DNA from: CAVQNQ01 sp963714205
GTDB taxonomy: Bacteria; Acidobacteriota; Terriglobia; Bryobacterales; Bryobacteraceae
Length of the DNA stretch: 64,000 nucleotides
Direction: 5' to 3'
NCBI GenBank assembly: GCA_963714205.1
Contig: CAVQNQ010000004.1
Location: forward strand, 310,001 to 374,000
Both the position numbers and the translations under genes were made by a program. The stretch's first letter is position 1, and every line of letters starts with the position of its first letter. Below are positions 10,759 to 19,854 of this stretch, one piece after another. The notes under the pieces are model-generated. The model saw nothing but the letters and a program-made list of their open reading frames with translations. It searched no databases and had not been told where the DNA came from.

Positions 10759-11817
10759 TTAGCGCCAGCGGAACAATTTCAAAGCCAGCGCGAAGCACAC
10801 CACCAGCCAGACGCCCAGAATGCCCATCTGGGGAGCCACGCGCAGCAGGCTTCCGCCCTGCAGCATGTTGGTGCGCAGGGCGTCGATCAGTGCCGTCAAC
10901 GGCAGCGCGCGGATCGCCGGTTGCAGCGCGTCCGGGAAACGCTGCGACGAAAAGAAGACGCCGGAGACGATCCACATCGGCATCATGGTCACGTTCATCA
11001 GGCCTGAGGCGGCTTCGATGGTGCGCACGCGCGAGGCGATCAGCAGCCCTAGCGCGCTGAACGACAGCGAACCCAGCAGGCACAGCGCCGCCAGGCTGGC
11101 GAGCGACCCTCGCAGCGGCACGCCGAATACCAGATAGCCGAAACCCGCCACGGCCGCCACCTCGACCACCAGCAGCACCAGCCGCGAGAGCAGAAACGAG
11201 AGCAGGTAATACGCGCGCGGCATGGGCGTAGCGACGAGCCGCTTCATGAGCTTCTTGCGCCGGGCGTCCACGATGGCGAAACCTATGCCCCACATGGCGC
11301 TGCCCATCAGGTTCATGCCCAAAAGGCCGGGAATCAGGAAATCGATATAGCGCGATCCCGGCTCGCGCATCAGGCGGTCGAGCGACGCCACCGGATCGGC
11401 TCGCCCCGCGGACCTCTGGATGGCGTCATCCGCCAGCAGCCGCGCGGTGCGCCCCTCCGGATTGGTGTCATCGAAGCGGTAGATCACGGTCCCGCCGGGG
11501 CTGGGCGCGACCACCAGCGTCACCTTGCCGGTGCGCAACGCTTGCTCCGCCGCGGGTTCCGAAAGCTGCTCGACGCTCAGACCCTTCTCGGTCGCCAGCG
11601 CATGTGCCAGTTGAGGGGTTAGCGCGCCCACCGGTAGCACCTCCGCCGGGCGATTGCGGAACGCCAATCCCAGCCCCGCCGCCAGCAAAATGGGAAAGAC
11701 GAAGACCCAGAACAGGGCTTCCGGCTCGCGCACGAACTCGCGAAAACGCACCAGGGTAAGCTGCACCAGCGGGTTGTCCGCCGGCGTGCGCCGGCCCTTC
11801 ATGCCCGCTTCACTCAT
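10759..11817 (-). CDS. ABC-2 type transporter permease
   Basis: 352 residues: an N-terminal transmembrane helix (ALFWVFVFPILLAAGLGLAF), a periplasmic domain of about 140 residues, and five further hydrophobic segments from FLIPGLLGMNLMGSAMWGIG to the end, the DrrB/YhfK-like ABC-2 arrangement. It would form the membrane channel for the ATPase encoded just upstream, with which it overlaps by 8 bases (11810-11817). Such pairs export drugs, lipids or polysaccharides; the substrate here cannot be read from sequence. The gene ends 7 bases from the converging DUF2254 gene. Confidence 0.88.
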   Translation of the reverse strand: MSEAGMKGRRTPADNPLVQLTLVRFREFVREPEALFWVFVFPILLAAGLGLAFRNRPAEVLPVGALTPQLAHALATEKGLSVEQLSEPAAEQALRTGKVTLVVAPSPGGTVIYRFDDTNPEGRTARLLADDAIQRSAGRADPVASLDRLMREPGSRYIDFLIPGLLGMNLMGSAMWGIGFAIVDARRKKLMKRLVATPMPRAYYLLSFLLSRLVLLVVEVAAVAGFGYLVFGVPLRGSLASLAALCLLGSLSFSALGLLIASRVRTIEAASGLMNVTMMPMWIVSGVFFSSQRFPDALQPAIRALPLTALIDALRTNMLQGGSLLRVAPQMGILGVWLVVCFALALKLFRWR

Positions 11818-12751
11818 CGCGCAGGCGCCTCCCGGTCAGCGCCACGAACACGTCTTCCAGTGTCGGGGAGTGCGTCCGCAGCTCGGTCAGGGGAACGCCC
11901 TGGCGCCCCAGTTCATCCAGCAGGGCGGGCACGGCGCGATGCAGTTCGGTCACCTGCAGGCATACCGTGCCATTTTCGGACCGCACCGCGTGCACGCCTT
12001 CCAGACTCTCCAGAAGGCGCGTATCCACCACCGCCCCATGGGCCGCCGAGAACTCCACCAGGTGCTCCACGCCGATCGAGGCAATCAGCTCGCGAGGCGT
12101 GCCCTGCGCAATCATCCTCCCGCGATCCATGATGGCCACGCGGTCGCACAGCCTTTCCGCCTCGTCCATGTAGTGGGTGGTCAGCAGGATGGTCCGCCCG
12201 GCCCGGCGGAACCGCTCGATCAGGTCCCAGACCTGTCGGCGCGCCTGGGGATCGAGGCCGGTGGTGGGCTCGTCGAGAAACAGCAGGTGCGGATCGCCCA
12301 CCAGCGCGCAGGCCAGCGCCAGCCGCTGCCTCTGCCCGCCCGAAAGATTGCCGACGCGCGCGTCGCGCTTCTCCACGAGCTGCACCAGCGCAATGACCTC
12401 GGCCGCCGGCGGTCCCTGCCGGAAGAAGCTGCGGAACAGGCGCACCGTTTCCCAGACCGTGAGCTTTTCGGTAAGCTGCGTTTCCTGAAGTTGGATGCCC
12501 AGCCGCTCGCGGAGTTCGCCGGCGTGCCGGGACCAATCGAGCCCCAGCACCTCAACCTCGCCGGAATCGGCGCTTGTCAGCCCTTCGCAAATCTCGATGG
12601 TGGTGGTTTTGCCGGCGCCATTGGGGCCCAGCAGGCCGAAGCACTCGCCCGGCCGCACCTCCAGCTCCAGGCCATCGATGGCAACGACTTCTTTGTAGGT
12701 TTTGCGTAGCCGGCTGACTCGCAATGCAGCCGGAAGCGCGGGCACGGACAT
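11810..12751 (-). CDS. ABC transporter ATP-binding protein, DrrA-like
   Basis: 313 residues with Walker A GPNGAGKTT (residues 42-50), the Q-loop region IQLQETQL, the signature LSGGQRQRLA, Walker B LLFLDEPTTGLDP and a switch His in TTHYMDEAE. The C-terminal extension of about 80 residues is typical of the DrrA/CcmA subgroup of ABC-2 exporters. It energises the permease encoded immediately downstream. GATACT lies 6 bases before the ATG and no Shine-Dalgarno is present, so the transcript may be leaderless. A small conserved-looking gene lies 57 bp upstream on the same strand. Confidence 0.93.
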   Translation of the reverse strand: MSVPALPAALRVSRLRKTYKEVVAIDGLELEVRPGECFGLLGPNGAGKTTTIEICEGLTSADSGEVEVLGLDWSRHAGELRERLGIQLQETQLTEKLTVWETVRLFRSFFRQGPPAAEVIALVQLVEKRDARVGNLSGGQRQRLALACALVGDPHLLFLDEPTTGLDPQARRQVWDLIERFRRAGRTILLTTHYMDEAERLCDRVAIMDRGRMIAQGTPRELIASIGVEHLVEFSAAHGAVVDTRLLESLEGVHAVRSENGTVCLQVTELHRAVPALLDELGRQGVPLTELRTHSPTLEDVFVALTGRRLRDE

Positions 12752-12808
12752 ATGTCCAGTATCCCGTGAATCGCGGCCCCTCCGGAGGAATAAGTTGCCG
12801 TGCCGTTC

Positions 12809-13090
12809 TTACGCGGCTTCCCCGTTGCGGGTGTTCCGGAAGGCGCCCGGCAGTCCCGCTTCGAGGCCGTACCAGAGCGGCACCTGGCGAACATGCACGG
12901 GGTCCAGGCCGCGCGCGGGACGGCGATCTTCCCAGCCATTGGCGCGGGCCGGGAACATGACCCAGCCGAGGCCGCTGGCGTGGGCGATCCATTGCCCGGG
13001 ATGCTGTGCGCTCGTGTAGAGCTTGATCGTTCCGATGGTTTCCGTTTCTTCTGCAATCGCGACAGGTGAAATTGTTGATCCCTTGGTCAT
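12809..13090 (-). CDS. Small uncharacterised protein
   Basis: 93 residues from the ATG at 13090; an in-frame TTG at 13174 would add 28 residues. The product has a compact middle (LYTSAQHPGQWIAHASG, then GWVMFPARANGWEDRRPARG and DPVHVRQVPL) with many Trp, Pro and His residues. Its amino-acid composition is that of a real protein rather than a shadow frame, and no other frame here looks better. I have an impression of similar small proteins in acidobacteria but cannot name a family. It lies upstream of the ABC transporter genes on the same strand and might share their transcript. No strong ribosome binding site is seen. Confidence 0.5.
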   Translation of the reverse strand: MTKGSTISPVAIAEETETIGTIKLYTSAQHPGQWIAHASGLGWVMFPARANGWEDRRPARGLDPVHVRQVPLWYGLEAGLPGAFRNTRNGEAA

Positions 13091-13314
13091 TTCAAGATGA
13101 AAATATCCGATATTGTTGAGTATTTCAACGTCTATTATGCGGGACCACGAATATCCTCTTTGGGGGGAGTACAATCGAGACGGTAATGGTCAGTTCGATT
13201 CTGCCGCCCGCCTTGGCCCGGAGAGACCGGCGTGAAGGCGGGTTCGTTATCCCCATAACAAAGCTGCATGGCGCATCCCAGGCCCGATGATATTCTTGTT
13301 GAAGAGAGCACAAC

Positions 13315-13833
13315 ATGAGAGTTTGGAAGGGCGTGGTCATTGGTTTCGTTGCGGCGCTGGTGTTGCTCGCCGTGGGTGCTTATTGTTATTTCGGATTCGG
13401 ACTCGCCCCCGTCGCGACCGCTTCGAAGCCGATGCTCTTTGAGCGGTATCTGGCCCATCGCGCTTTGAAAGCGGTCATCGCCAAGGAGGCTGACAGGCCC
13501 TCGCCCGTGGATGCCAGTGAACCAAACCTGAAGAGCGGAGCCACCGTGTATCGCGAGAATTGCGCGGTCTGCCACGGCCTGCCCGGCCAGGAAATGAGCA
13601 GCATCGCCAAGGGTGAGTTTCCCAAACCGCCGCACCTTTTTCGCGGCAAAGGCGTGACCGACGATTCGGTGGGCGAAACCTTCTGGAAAGCGCGGAACGG
13701 AATCCGCCTTACCGGCATGCCGGGTTTCCGGGGACTCCTCACAGACACCCAGCTTTGGCAGGTAAGCCAGTTGTTGGCCAACGCGGACAAGCTTCCCGAC
13801 AGCGTCAAGCAAGAACTGAACCGCACACCATAG
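13315..13833 (+). CDS. Membrane-anchored c-type cytochrome
   Basis: 172 residues. One N-terminal transmembrane helix (residues 6-27) anchors a periplasmic class I cytochrome domain. CAVCH (residues 83-87) is the covalent haem-binding motif, and Met135 in LTGMPGF is the likely sixth ligand. GAAGAGAG lies upstream of the ATG. It probably carries electrons between periplasmic or membrane redox enzymes, but no oxidase or dehydrogenase gene is next to it. It converges with a glycosyltransferase gene, with 11 bases between stops. There is no sign of a signal-peptide cleavage site, so the helix is likely kept. Confidence 0.9.
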   Translation: MRVWKGVVIGFVAALVLLAVGAYCYFGFGLAPVATASKPMLFERYLAHRALKAVIAKEADRPSPVDASEPNLKSGATVYRENCAVCHGLPGQEMSSIAKGEFPKPPHLFRGKGVTDDSVGETFWKARNGIRLTGMPGFRGLLTDTQLWQVSQLLANADKLPDSVKQELNRTP

Positions 13834-13844
13834 CGGATCGGTTC

Positions 13845-15353
13845 TCATTCGAGATAATCCACTTCAAGAGTGCCGCGATAGCGAATTACGCTCCGTATCC
13901 CGGCGCTTTGGAGCAGGTTCAAAGTGGTCTCGGATGGCTGAATCAGCGCCGTTTCCCGCGCATGTTGCTGGAGGTCCGCGAGCGTCCAGAAGCGATACGG
14001 ATAGTTGCGCGCCAAGCCCATCGCATAACGGACAGTATTGAGACTCCGCAGCTCTTTCTCCGGCGGGATCAACAGCCGATAATCGCCGGGCTGACGGGAG
14101 TAGTAGTCCACTTCCACGTAGAGCATGCCGTTGAAACACAGGAAATACCGCTTGCCCTCGGAGCGCAAGCTGTCTTCAAGCTGGAGCATCCGCCTGGTTA
14201 GGGTTTGCTGATCGAACTGTTGAATCGACTCCGGGCGCCGCACGGCCTCCCACTGTCCGTATAGGGCTACGGCGGTCAGCACCAGCACCACGCCCGTGGA
14301 AACCCGCCGCGCATGAGGAAACTGGCGCTGGAACCAGCAGGCCAAGGCGATTGCCAGCCCGGGCAGCATCCCCATGAAGTACCGTGGCACGAAGGCGTTG
14401 GTCACCGCCAAAGCCAGAGCGAATCCGGCAAGGGGGATCAGCAGACACAACCAACCCGCGGATTCCGCCGGTTGCATGGGCGCTACTGCCGTGGTTTGCC
14501 TGGGCCCGCGGAGGACGATCAGAAGCATGAGGAGCGCCAGCAGGAACAGGCCGTCCGGAATCAGCCCCGAAAAAACGTTGCGAAGTCCGTACAGCGTTGG
14601 CGGGGACCAAAAGGCCGCCGCATACCGGTTGGCTCCGAATATCTGGTGTGCGAGCAAGACCGCGGCGGCAGCGATTCCCGCCCCGCCCGCGAGCAACTTC
14701 GGCGAGGGCAGCCGCCACGGCTTCCAGTAAATGGCCTCCCAGGCGGCAAAAGGAACCATGCACAGCACGCAGTAGTAATGAAACAAAGTGCCTGCGAACA
14801 TGATCGTTCCGAACCATGCGGCCGCGCGCCAACTCTGTTTCGGCGTCTGGCTCCAGACCCAGAAACTCATTGCCGCAAACATGAAGTAAATGCCGTAAGA
14901 CCGTGCCTCATAGCCGTAGTACGGCAGCAAGGTGCAGCCCAGGAACGCGGCTGCTATCAAGCCGTGCAAGCCGTCGGTCAGACGGCGGGTGCAATCGAAC
15001 GTAATCAGCAGGCCTAAAGCCAGGGCTAGAGCGGAAGGCAGCCGCGCGGCAACCTCGGCGCGAGGAAGCAGCCTCAAAAAAGCATGAACTACCAGGAAGT
15101 AGGGCGCCGGCATGTTGTTGTCGGCATGGCTCAGGGCGTCCAGAATGGCGGGGGTGTTGGGGAGCCGTGAAATCAGCACCGTGTACAGTTCGTCGTACCA
15201 GAACCAGCGATGCGCGGCGATGTAGATGGAAGTCCCCAGGTAAAACACCGCCATGGCGGCCGCCGCCATGCTCCAGCCATACGATGAAGAAACCGTAGGA
15301 ACAGGCTTGACGCGCGTGGATTGCATCTCGGGTTCGGAAATAAGTGTCGTCAC
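13845..15353 (-). CDS. GT-C membrane glycosyltransferase
   Basis: 502 residues with about ten or eleven transmembrane segments. The first periplasmic loop carries WFWYDELYTVLISR, with the acidic DE pair that marks dolichyl-phosphate-mannose and related GT-C transferases. LPYYGYEARSYGIY and FHYYCVL are also typical of this group. A short soluble tail of about 120 residues follows. It should move a sugar from a polyprenyl carrier onto an envelope acceptor. It is a different subgroup from the GT39-like gene at 7770-9347. The start could also be the internal ATG nine codons later (MQSTRVK). No partner genes are adjacent. Confidence 0.82.
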   Translation of the reverse strand: MTTLISEPEMQSTRVKPVPTVSSSYGWSMAAAAMAVFYLGTSIYIAAHRWFWYDELYTVLISRLPNTPAILDALSHADNNMPAPYFLVVHAFLRLLPRAEVAARLPSALALALGLLITFDCTRRLTDGLHGLIAAAFLGCTLLPYYGYEARSYGIYFMFAAMSFWVWSQTPKQSWRAAAWFGTIMFAGTLFHYYCVLCMVPFAAWEAIYWKPWRLPSPKLLAGGAGIAAAAVLLAHQIFGANRYAAAFWSPPTLYGLRNVFSGLIPDGLFLLALLMLLIVLRGPRQTTAVAPMQPAESAGWLCLLIPLAGFALALAVTNAFVPRYFMGMLPGLAIALACWFQRQFPHARRVSTGVVLVLTAVALYGQWEAVRRPESIQQFDQQTLTRRMLQLEDSLRSEGKRYFLCFNGMLYVEVDYYSRQPGDYRLLIPPEKELRSLNTVRYAMGLARNYPYRFWTLADLQQHARETALIQPSETTLNLLQSAGIRSVIRYRGTLEVDYLE

Positions 15354-15676
15354 TTGGATCCGTCCTTACCACAGGTCACCCCAGGCGTAGTCCAAACTCG
15401 CCGCGGCGCGATCTGATATCCAAAATTTCGAGAAAGCTGGATGACTTTTGTCCGCCGGCCTTCCAGATCCCAGTCGAGGATGCACTCAATGGCCGCGTCC
15501 CCGCGCTGCCATTCAGCACCTTTGATTCCTAACGGCGGGGACTACCTGGAATCAGGGCCGGGGAGGTGAACCGTGGGTAACCATAACTCCCGGTACTTCG
15601 ACCTCATCCCTGTAGTCCTGCCGGTACGAACCAGCGTTGAACTCACCCTTCAACGCCCCGATAATCGGGTTGACTG
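15354..15676 (+). other. Intergenic region without a clear gene
   Basis: No coding frame in this stretch looks real. The only structure noticed is a pair of complementary arms, GAGGT at 15563-15567 and ACCTC at 15601-15605, enclosing a further GC-rich partial hairpin. This could be a folded RNA or chance. The left part presumably holds the promoter of the minus-strand glycosyltransferase gene, but no good -35/-10 pair was found. Confidence 0.4.
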
Positions 15677-15841
15677 ATGTTCCACTTACTCATATCCTTT
15701 GCCGTCCAGCCGGGCTCGCCAGCGATCGCTCCCACGTCGTTCACCTACCTGGTAGCCGCCTTCGCGGCCCTTGGCTTAAGCATGGAGTTGCGACGGCGCG
15801 CTAGTCGCGATGACACGCACGTGCGCCGCGGCCGGTACTAG
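15677..15841 (+). CDS. Possible 54-residue single-span membrane peptide
   Basis: An ATG at 15677 opens 54 codons ending in TAG at 15841, four bases short of the truA stop on the other strand. The peptide begins MFHLLISFAV and has a hydrophobic stretch FTYLVAAFAALGLSMEL followed by a basic tail (RRRASRDD), the pattern of a small membrane protein with its C-terminus inside. No ribosome binding site is visible and no homologue is known to me, so it may be chance in a GC-rich spacer. Confidence 0.25.
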   Translation: MFHLLISFAVQPGSPAIAPTSFTYLVAAFAALGLSMELRRRASRDDTHVRRGRY

Positions 15842-15845
15842 TGGT

Positions 15846-16568
15846 TCAGTATTCCGCCCGCACCAGAAATAACCCCTTGGCCGGTGCCGTGGGACCGGAT
15901 TTGGCGGGAAGCGCGGTGAGGTCCTCGATATTGCCTTTGCCGGCTTCGATGAGCGTGCCCACCACGTTGCGCACCATGTGCTTCAAGAAACCGTTGCCGC
16001 GGATGCGGTAGATCATGCGCTCCCCGGCGCTCTCCAGGGTCGAAGCGAAAACCGTGCGGACCTTCGAACCGCCCTCGGCATCCCGGTCGTCGGACGCCGC
16101 AAAAGCAGTGAAATCGTGCTCGCCTTCGAACAGCCGCGCCAGCCGCGCCATCGGGCTTACGTCCAGAGGGTAGGGATAGTGATGCACGAAGGGATATTCG
16201 AAAGGGCTGCAAACCTCCCCGCGGAAGATCCGGTACTCGTACATTTTCCAGACACAATCGAAACGCGGGTGGAACCCGGCGGGCGCCTCTTCAGCCGTCA
16301 GAACGCGAATGGCCGGCGGGAGGAGACGGTTGACGGCGCGGCGCAGGTTGGGAAGCGGAATGGGATTGGCGATGCTGAAGGCGGCCACCTGCTCGAGCGC
16401 GTGGACGCCCGCGTCCGTCCGCCCCGAGCCGGCCACCGGAACGGGCCCGCCTTCGATTCCCGCCAGAACCTCCTCCAGGATCCCCTGAATCGTTGCCAGA
16501 CCGGGCTGCACCTGCCAGCCGTGAAACGGACCGCCGTTGTAAGCCAGAGTGACCTTGATGCGGCGCAT
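15846..16568 (-). CDS. truA: tRNA pseudouridine(38-40) synthase
   Basis: 240 residues starting MRRIKVTLAYNGGPFHGWQ at the ATG at 16568, which shares a base with the pyrE stop (TGATG). An in-frame opening 19 codons upstream lies inside pyrE and is not needed. The catalytic aspartate is in GSGRTDAGVHA, and the C-terminal half has HDFTAFAASDD and NGFLKHMVRN motifs. It isomerises uridines 38-40 in the anticodon arm of many tRNAs. Translational coupling to pyrE suggests a two-gene operon. Length and motifs match the bacterial family well. Confidence 0.95.
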   Translation of the reverse strand: MRRIKVTLAYNGGPFHGWQVQPGLATIQGILEEVLAGIEGGPVPVAGSGRTDAGVHALEQVAAFSIANPIPLPNLRRAVNRLLPPAIRVLTAEEAPAGFHPRFDCVWKMYEYRIFRGEVCSPFEYPFVHHYPYPLDVSPMARLARLFEGEHDFTAFAASDDRDAEGGSKVRTVFASTLESAGERMIYRIRGNGFLKHMVRNVVGTLIEAGKGNIEDLTALPAKSGPTAPAKGLFLVRAEY

Positions 16569-17161
16569 CAGGTTGCGCGCGAGCCCGGCTTCACCACGGG
16601 GATGCCCAGACGGCACAGCGGGCATTCCTGAGGATCCCAGACGGTGGCTTCGAGCGTGGCCAGCGCCGTGCGCGCCACCCCTACCCCGGCGCGGCCGCCA
16701 CTCCGGTCGATGATGGATCCGGCCGCCAGAACCTCCGCGCCCGCCGCGCGCAGCGCTTCGACCACTTCACGCGTGCTGCCGCCGGTGGTGACCACATCCT
16801 CCACCACCACGGCCCTTTCGCCGGAAGCCAGCGCGAAGCCTCGCCGCAGCGTCATCTTCTGCGTGGCCGCGTCCCGCTCGGTGAAAATGAACCGCGCTCC
16901 CATCGCGCGGGCCACCTCATGGCCGATGATCAGCCCCCCCAAGGCGGGCGAGGCGACCACGTCGAGGGAGCCGGCCACCAGGGGGCGCAGGCGGTCCGCC
17001 AGCATCCCGCCGAGTTGGACGGCTGCCGCGGGATGTTGCAGCACCAGCGCACACTGGAGGTACTCGGAGCTGTGCAGTCCGCTGGTGAGCCGGAAATGAC
17101 CCTGGAGATAGGCGCCGGTGGATCGGAACAGTTCCAGGACGGGGTCGGGTTGCGGCGTCAC
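16568..17161 (-). CDS. pyrE: Orotate phosphoribosyltransferase
   Basis: 197 residues. The PRPP-binding motif is VVVEDVVTTGGST, and the N-terminus LTSGLHSSEYLQCA is typical of the family. The enzyme converts orotate and PRPP to orotidine monophosphate in pyrimidine synthesis. The start is a GTG at 17161; an upstream ATG in another frame meets a stop at once. TGGTATAGT (17178-17170 on this strand) is an extended -10 box ending 8 bases before the GTG, with no Shine-Dalgarno between. A C-terminal extension CPLCRLGIPVVKPG contains a CPLC pair, which is seen in some PyrE proteins. truA follows and overlaps. Confidence 0.95.
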   Translation of the reverse strand: MTPQPDPVLELFRSTGAYLQGHFRLTSGLHSSEYLQCALVLQHPAAAVQLGGMLADRLRPLVAGSLDVVASPALGGLIIGHEVARAMGARFIFTERDAATQKMTLRRGFALASGERAVVVEDVVTTGGSTREVVEALRAAGAEVLAAGSIIDRSGGRAGVGVARTALATLEATVWDPQECPLCRLGIPVVKPGSRAT

Positions 17162-17169
17162 AAAGGCCT

Positions 17170-17178
17170 ACTATACCA
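17170..17178 (-). promoter_or_regulatory. Extended -10 promoter of pyrE
   Basis: On the minus strand TGGTATAGT matches TGnTATAAT with one change in the hexamer. It ends 8 bases before the GTG start of pyrE, which would make the transcript leaderless or nearly so. Confidence 0.45.
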
Positions 17179-17236
17179 TTGAACTTACAGGAAACGGACA
17201 GGAAGCTCTCAAATCCGGCCCTCTGAGGAACGATCC

Positions 17237-19168
17237 ATGTATGCAGTAAAGCAGCACACCGTATTCTTATGTATCCTGTTGCTGTTGCTGGCCCCTGCGG
17301 GCAGTTTCGCCGCCGATAATTCATCCAGCCCTCCGGCTGAAAATCCAGCCACGCCGGCCGCGGTTTCGGATCTCGGGACCCTGGTGGCGCCGCCGCATGG
17401 CATTGTGGGCCGCGTCGGAAATCCCTACCGCCCGCCCACAGTGCCGGATCCCGATCTGGTCAACTCCCGGCATCTGTCGTCCTTGCTGCGGGCCGGAAAT
17501 CTCTACCTTTCGCTGAGCGACACCCTGGCGTTGGCGCTCGAAAACAACATCGATCTGGAGATCCAGCGGTATGTTCCGCGTATGGCCGAGGCCGAGGTTC
17601 TGCGGGCGCGGGCCGGTGGATACGCGCCCACCACGGTCGGGACGGCGGTACTCCCCGGGCCCGCCAGCGTCGGCGGCATCGTTCCCGCGAGCGGCCTGCA
17701 GGCCTACCAGGTAGCGGGTTTGACGCAGATCGGCCCCATGCCCCCCGGCCTGGACCCCGTACTGGTGGGATCCGCGAACTGGGCCCACACTACGGCGCCT
17801 CAGAGCAATACCGTAACCACCGGAACCAGCGCCCTGATTCAGCGCCAGGACACCAATACGTTGAGCGTCCAGCAGTATTTTCTAACCGGCACTCAGGTCA
17901 GTCTGGGATTGAACGACAGCACGATATTCACCAACAGCAACCACTCGGCTATCAGTCCGGGCACCACCTCGGGACTGAATCTTACGGTGTTGCAGCACCT
18001 GCTGCAAGGCTTCGGACCGGGGCTGAATAGCCACCAGATCCATATCGCCAAGAATAACCGCGAAGTTTCGGACCTGACCTTCAAGGCGCAGGTGATCACT
18101 ACCATCGTGGCGGTTGCGGGCCTCTATTGGGATCTGGTCAGCTTCAACGAAAACGTGAAGGTGAAACGCGACGCCATGGCCGCCTCCCAACGGCTGCTGG
18201 AGGACAACCGGAAGCAGGTGGAGGTGGGAACCATGGCTCCCATCAGCGTGGTCCAGGCGGAGGCCGAGATCGCCTCCGACGAGCAGGCCCTGGTAGTGGC
18301 GGAAACGCAGGTGCTGCAACAGGAAACCATCCTCAAGAACGCCCTTAGCCGGACCGGGGTGCTGAATCCGCTGGTGGCCGCTGCCCACGTTATCCCCACC
18401 GATGCCATCACGATTCCCCCTCAGGAGGCTATCGCGCCGATTCAGGACGCCATGGCCCTGGCGGAAAGCTCGCGTCCCGAACTGGCGCAGTACCGGATTC
18501 TGGTTGAGAACCAGCGAATTGCCGTCGCGGGAACCCGCAACGAGTTGCTGCCCACCCTGGATCTGGTGGGAACGCTGCAGAACAACGGCCTCGCCGGAGT
18601 AGTGAACCCGCTATTCGTCGGCGCCGTTCCGCCGGTTTTTATAGGAGGCTACGGCACGGTCCTTTCGCAGCTTTTCGCCCGCCATTTCCCGAACTATTCG
18701 CTGGGCTTCAACCTCAACATCCCGATCCACAACCGCGCCGCGCAGTCCGATTACATCAACGCCGATCTGACGCTCCGCCAGCAACAACTGGGGCTTCAGC
18801 GCATGGAAAACCAGATTCGCGTGGAGGTGCAGAACGCGGTGATCGGCCTGCAGCAGGCCCGCGCGCAATACCAGGCGGCCGCCAAGCAACGCGTGCTGGA
18901 AGAGCAAACCGTGGATGCCGAGCAGAAGAAACTCGCGGCGGGGGTTTCCACTACTTACAACGTCATCCTGGCGCAGCGCGACCTGGTGACCGCGCAATCC
19001 AACGAAGTGGCCGCCCGGAGCGCGTATGCCAAGGCGCGCGTGGAAATGGACCGCGTCACCGGGCAAACGCTTTACAACAACAACATCTCGATGGATGAGG
19101 CCGTCAGTGGCCAAGTCTCGAGACCCGTTGGAGCCACCCAGTCCGCTGCGCCGGCGCCGCGCCCGTAA
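17237..19168 (+). CDS. TolC-family outer membrane protein
   Basis: 643 residues. A signal peptide (LCILLLLLAPAGSFAA) is followed by an outer-membrane efflux (TolC/OEP) domain. The helical hairpins are visible as LDLEIQRYVPRMAEAEVLRA-like heptads near residue 110, as ASQRLLEDNRKQVEVGTMAP, and as the repeat partner RVLEEQTVDAEQKKLAAGVS. It should form a trimeric channel across outer membrane and periplasm. It is longer than TolC because of an N-terminal extension and a loop of about 100 residues after the first helix. No inner-membrane pump or adaptor genes are adjacent, so it may serve pumps coded elsewhere. GAGG lies before the ATG. Confidence 0.9.
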   Translation: MYAVKQHTVFLCILLLLLAPAGSFAADNSSSPPAENPATPAAVSDLGTLVAPPHGIVGRVGNPYRPPTVPDPDLVNSRHLSSLLRAGNLYLSLSDTLALALENNIDLEIQRYVPRMAEAEVLRARAGGYAPTTVGTAVLPGPASVGGIVPASGLQAYQVAGLTQIGPMPPGLDPVLVGSANWAHTTAPQSNTVTTGTSALIQRQDTNTLSVQQYFLTGTQVSLGLNDSTIFTNSNHSAISPGTTSGLNLTVLQHLLQGFGPGLNSHQIHIAKNNREVSDLTFKAQVITTIVAVAGLYWDLVSFNENVKVKRDAMAASQRLLEDNRKQVEVGTMAPISVVQAEAEIASDEQALVVAETQVLQQETILKNALSRTGVLNPLVAAAHVIPTDAITIPPQEAIAPIQDAMALAESSRPELAQYRILVENQRIAVAGTRNELLPTLDLVGTLQNNGLAGVVNPLFVGAVPPVFIGGYGTVLSQLFARHFPNYSLGFNLNIPIHNRAAQSDYINADLTLRQQQLGLQRMENQIRVEVQNAVIGLQQARAQYQAAAKQRVLEEQTVDAEQKKLAAGVSTTYNVILAQRDLVTAQSNEVAARSAYAKARVEMDRVTGQTLYNNNISMDEAVSGQVSRPVGATQSAAPAPRP

Positions 19169-19524
19169 GCCGGCGCCACGCCCCATAATTACGCCGCGGA
19201 GGTCGATGGGGTTGGACTTCCGGAACAAAGTTTTGCCACCCGCGTGCCAATTTTTCATACGCAAAGCTGCGAATTTGCCTCTACATATCTGATTTTCCGG
19301 CTAGTTGTGATTTGGTGAGGCGATTGCTCGATCTAGGGGCGTGAACAGCAATGCACAGGCCCGGAAAGAGACGATTGAGCCTCTGTACCCTTCGCCCGCC
19401 TGGAAAGTCGCCTCGTAACGAATTCCGCTAGCATTCCCCAAATTCCCTCACAATCGTCGCTCACGGGCCTGTGGGATTTCCAAAGGCCCCGGTCCGACTA
19501 TCCCGGTTCGGTTAGGATAGATCT
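19169..19524 (+). other. Intergenic region with one hairpin
   Basis: No gene is seen. A hairpin with arms GGGCCT (19465-19470) and AGGCCC (19484-19489), with a small inner TGG/CCA pairing, lies 35 bases before the next start. It has no T-run and may be a leader structure of the CxxC-protein gene. No clear terminator for the TolC gene was found. Confidence 0.4.
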
Positions 19525-19827
19525 ATGTCCGACGGCATGTTTGACGTGGAATGCCCCTGTTGCCAGGCCATCCTGAAAATCGATCCGGAAACGCGGGCCG
19601 TGATTGCCCACACTGTGCCCGAGAAGCCCCCCGCCATTGAAGACCTGGCCGCTGAGGTGGCCAAACTGAAGGGCGCGGGAGCCCGTCGCGAAGAGCTGTT
19701 TCAAAAACAGTTCGCAGCGGAAAAAACGCACGGTAAGGTCTTGGAGCGGAAATTCGACGAATTGTTCAAACGGGCGAAAGAAAACCCGGATCTGACGCCT
19801 CCCAAGCGGGATATCGATCTCGATTGA
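19525..19827 (+). CDS. Small CPCC-motif protein of unknown function
   Basis: 100 residues. The N-terminus MFDVECPCCQAILKIDPET has a CPCC knuckle that could bind zinc or act as a redox pair. The rest is a charged helix, likely a coiled coil (DLAAEVAKLKGAGARREELF onward), ending in PPKRDIDLD. It looks cytoplasmic. TTAGGAT just upstream of the ATG can be read as a ribosome binding site (AGGA) or a -10 box. No neighbour indicates a pathway. The clear domain split and absence of rare features argue for a real gene, probably of a lineage-restricted family. Confidence 0.7.
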   Translation: MSDGMFDVECPCCQAILKIDPETRAVIAHTVPEKPPAIEDLAAEVAKLKGAGARREELFQKQFAAEKTHGKVLERKFDELFKRAKENPDLTPPKRDIDLD

Positions 19828-19854
19828 GATGCCGGCCGGGCGGGGCATGTCCCC

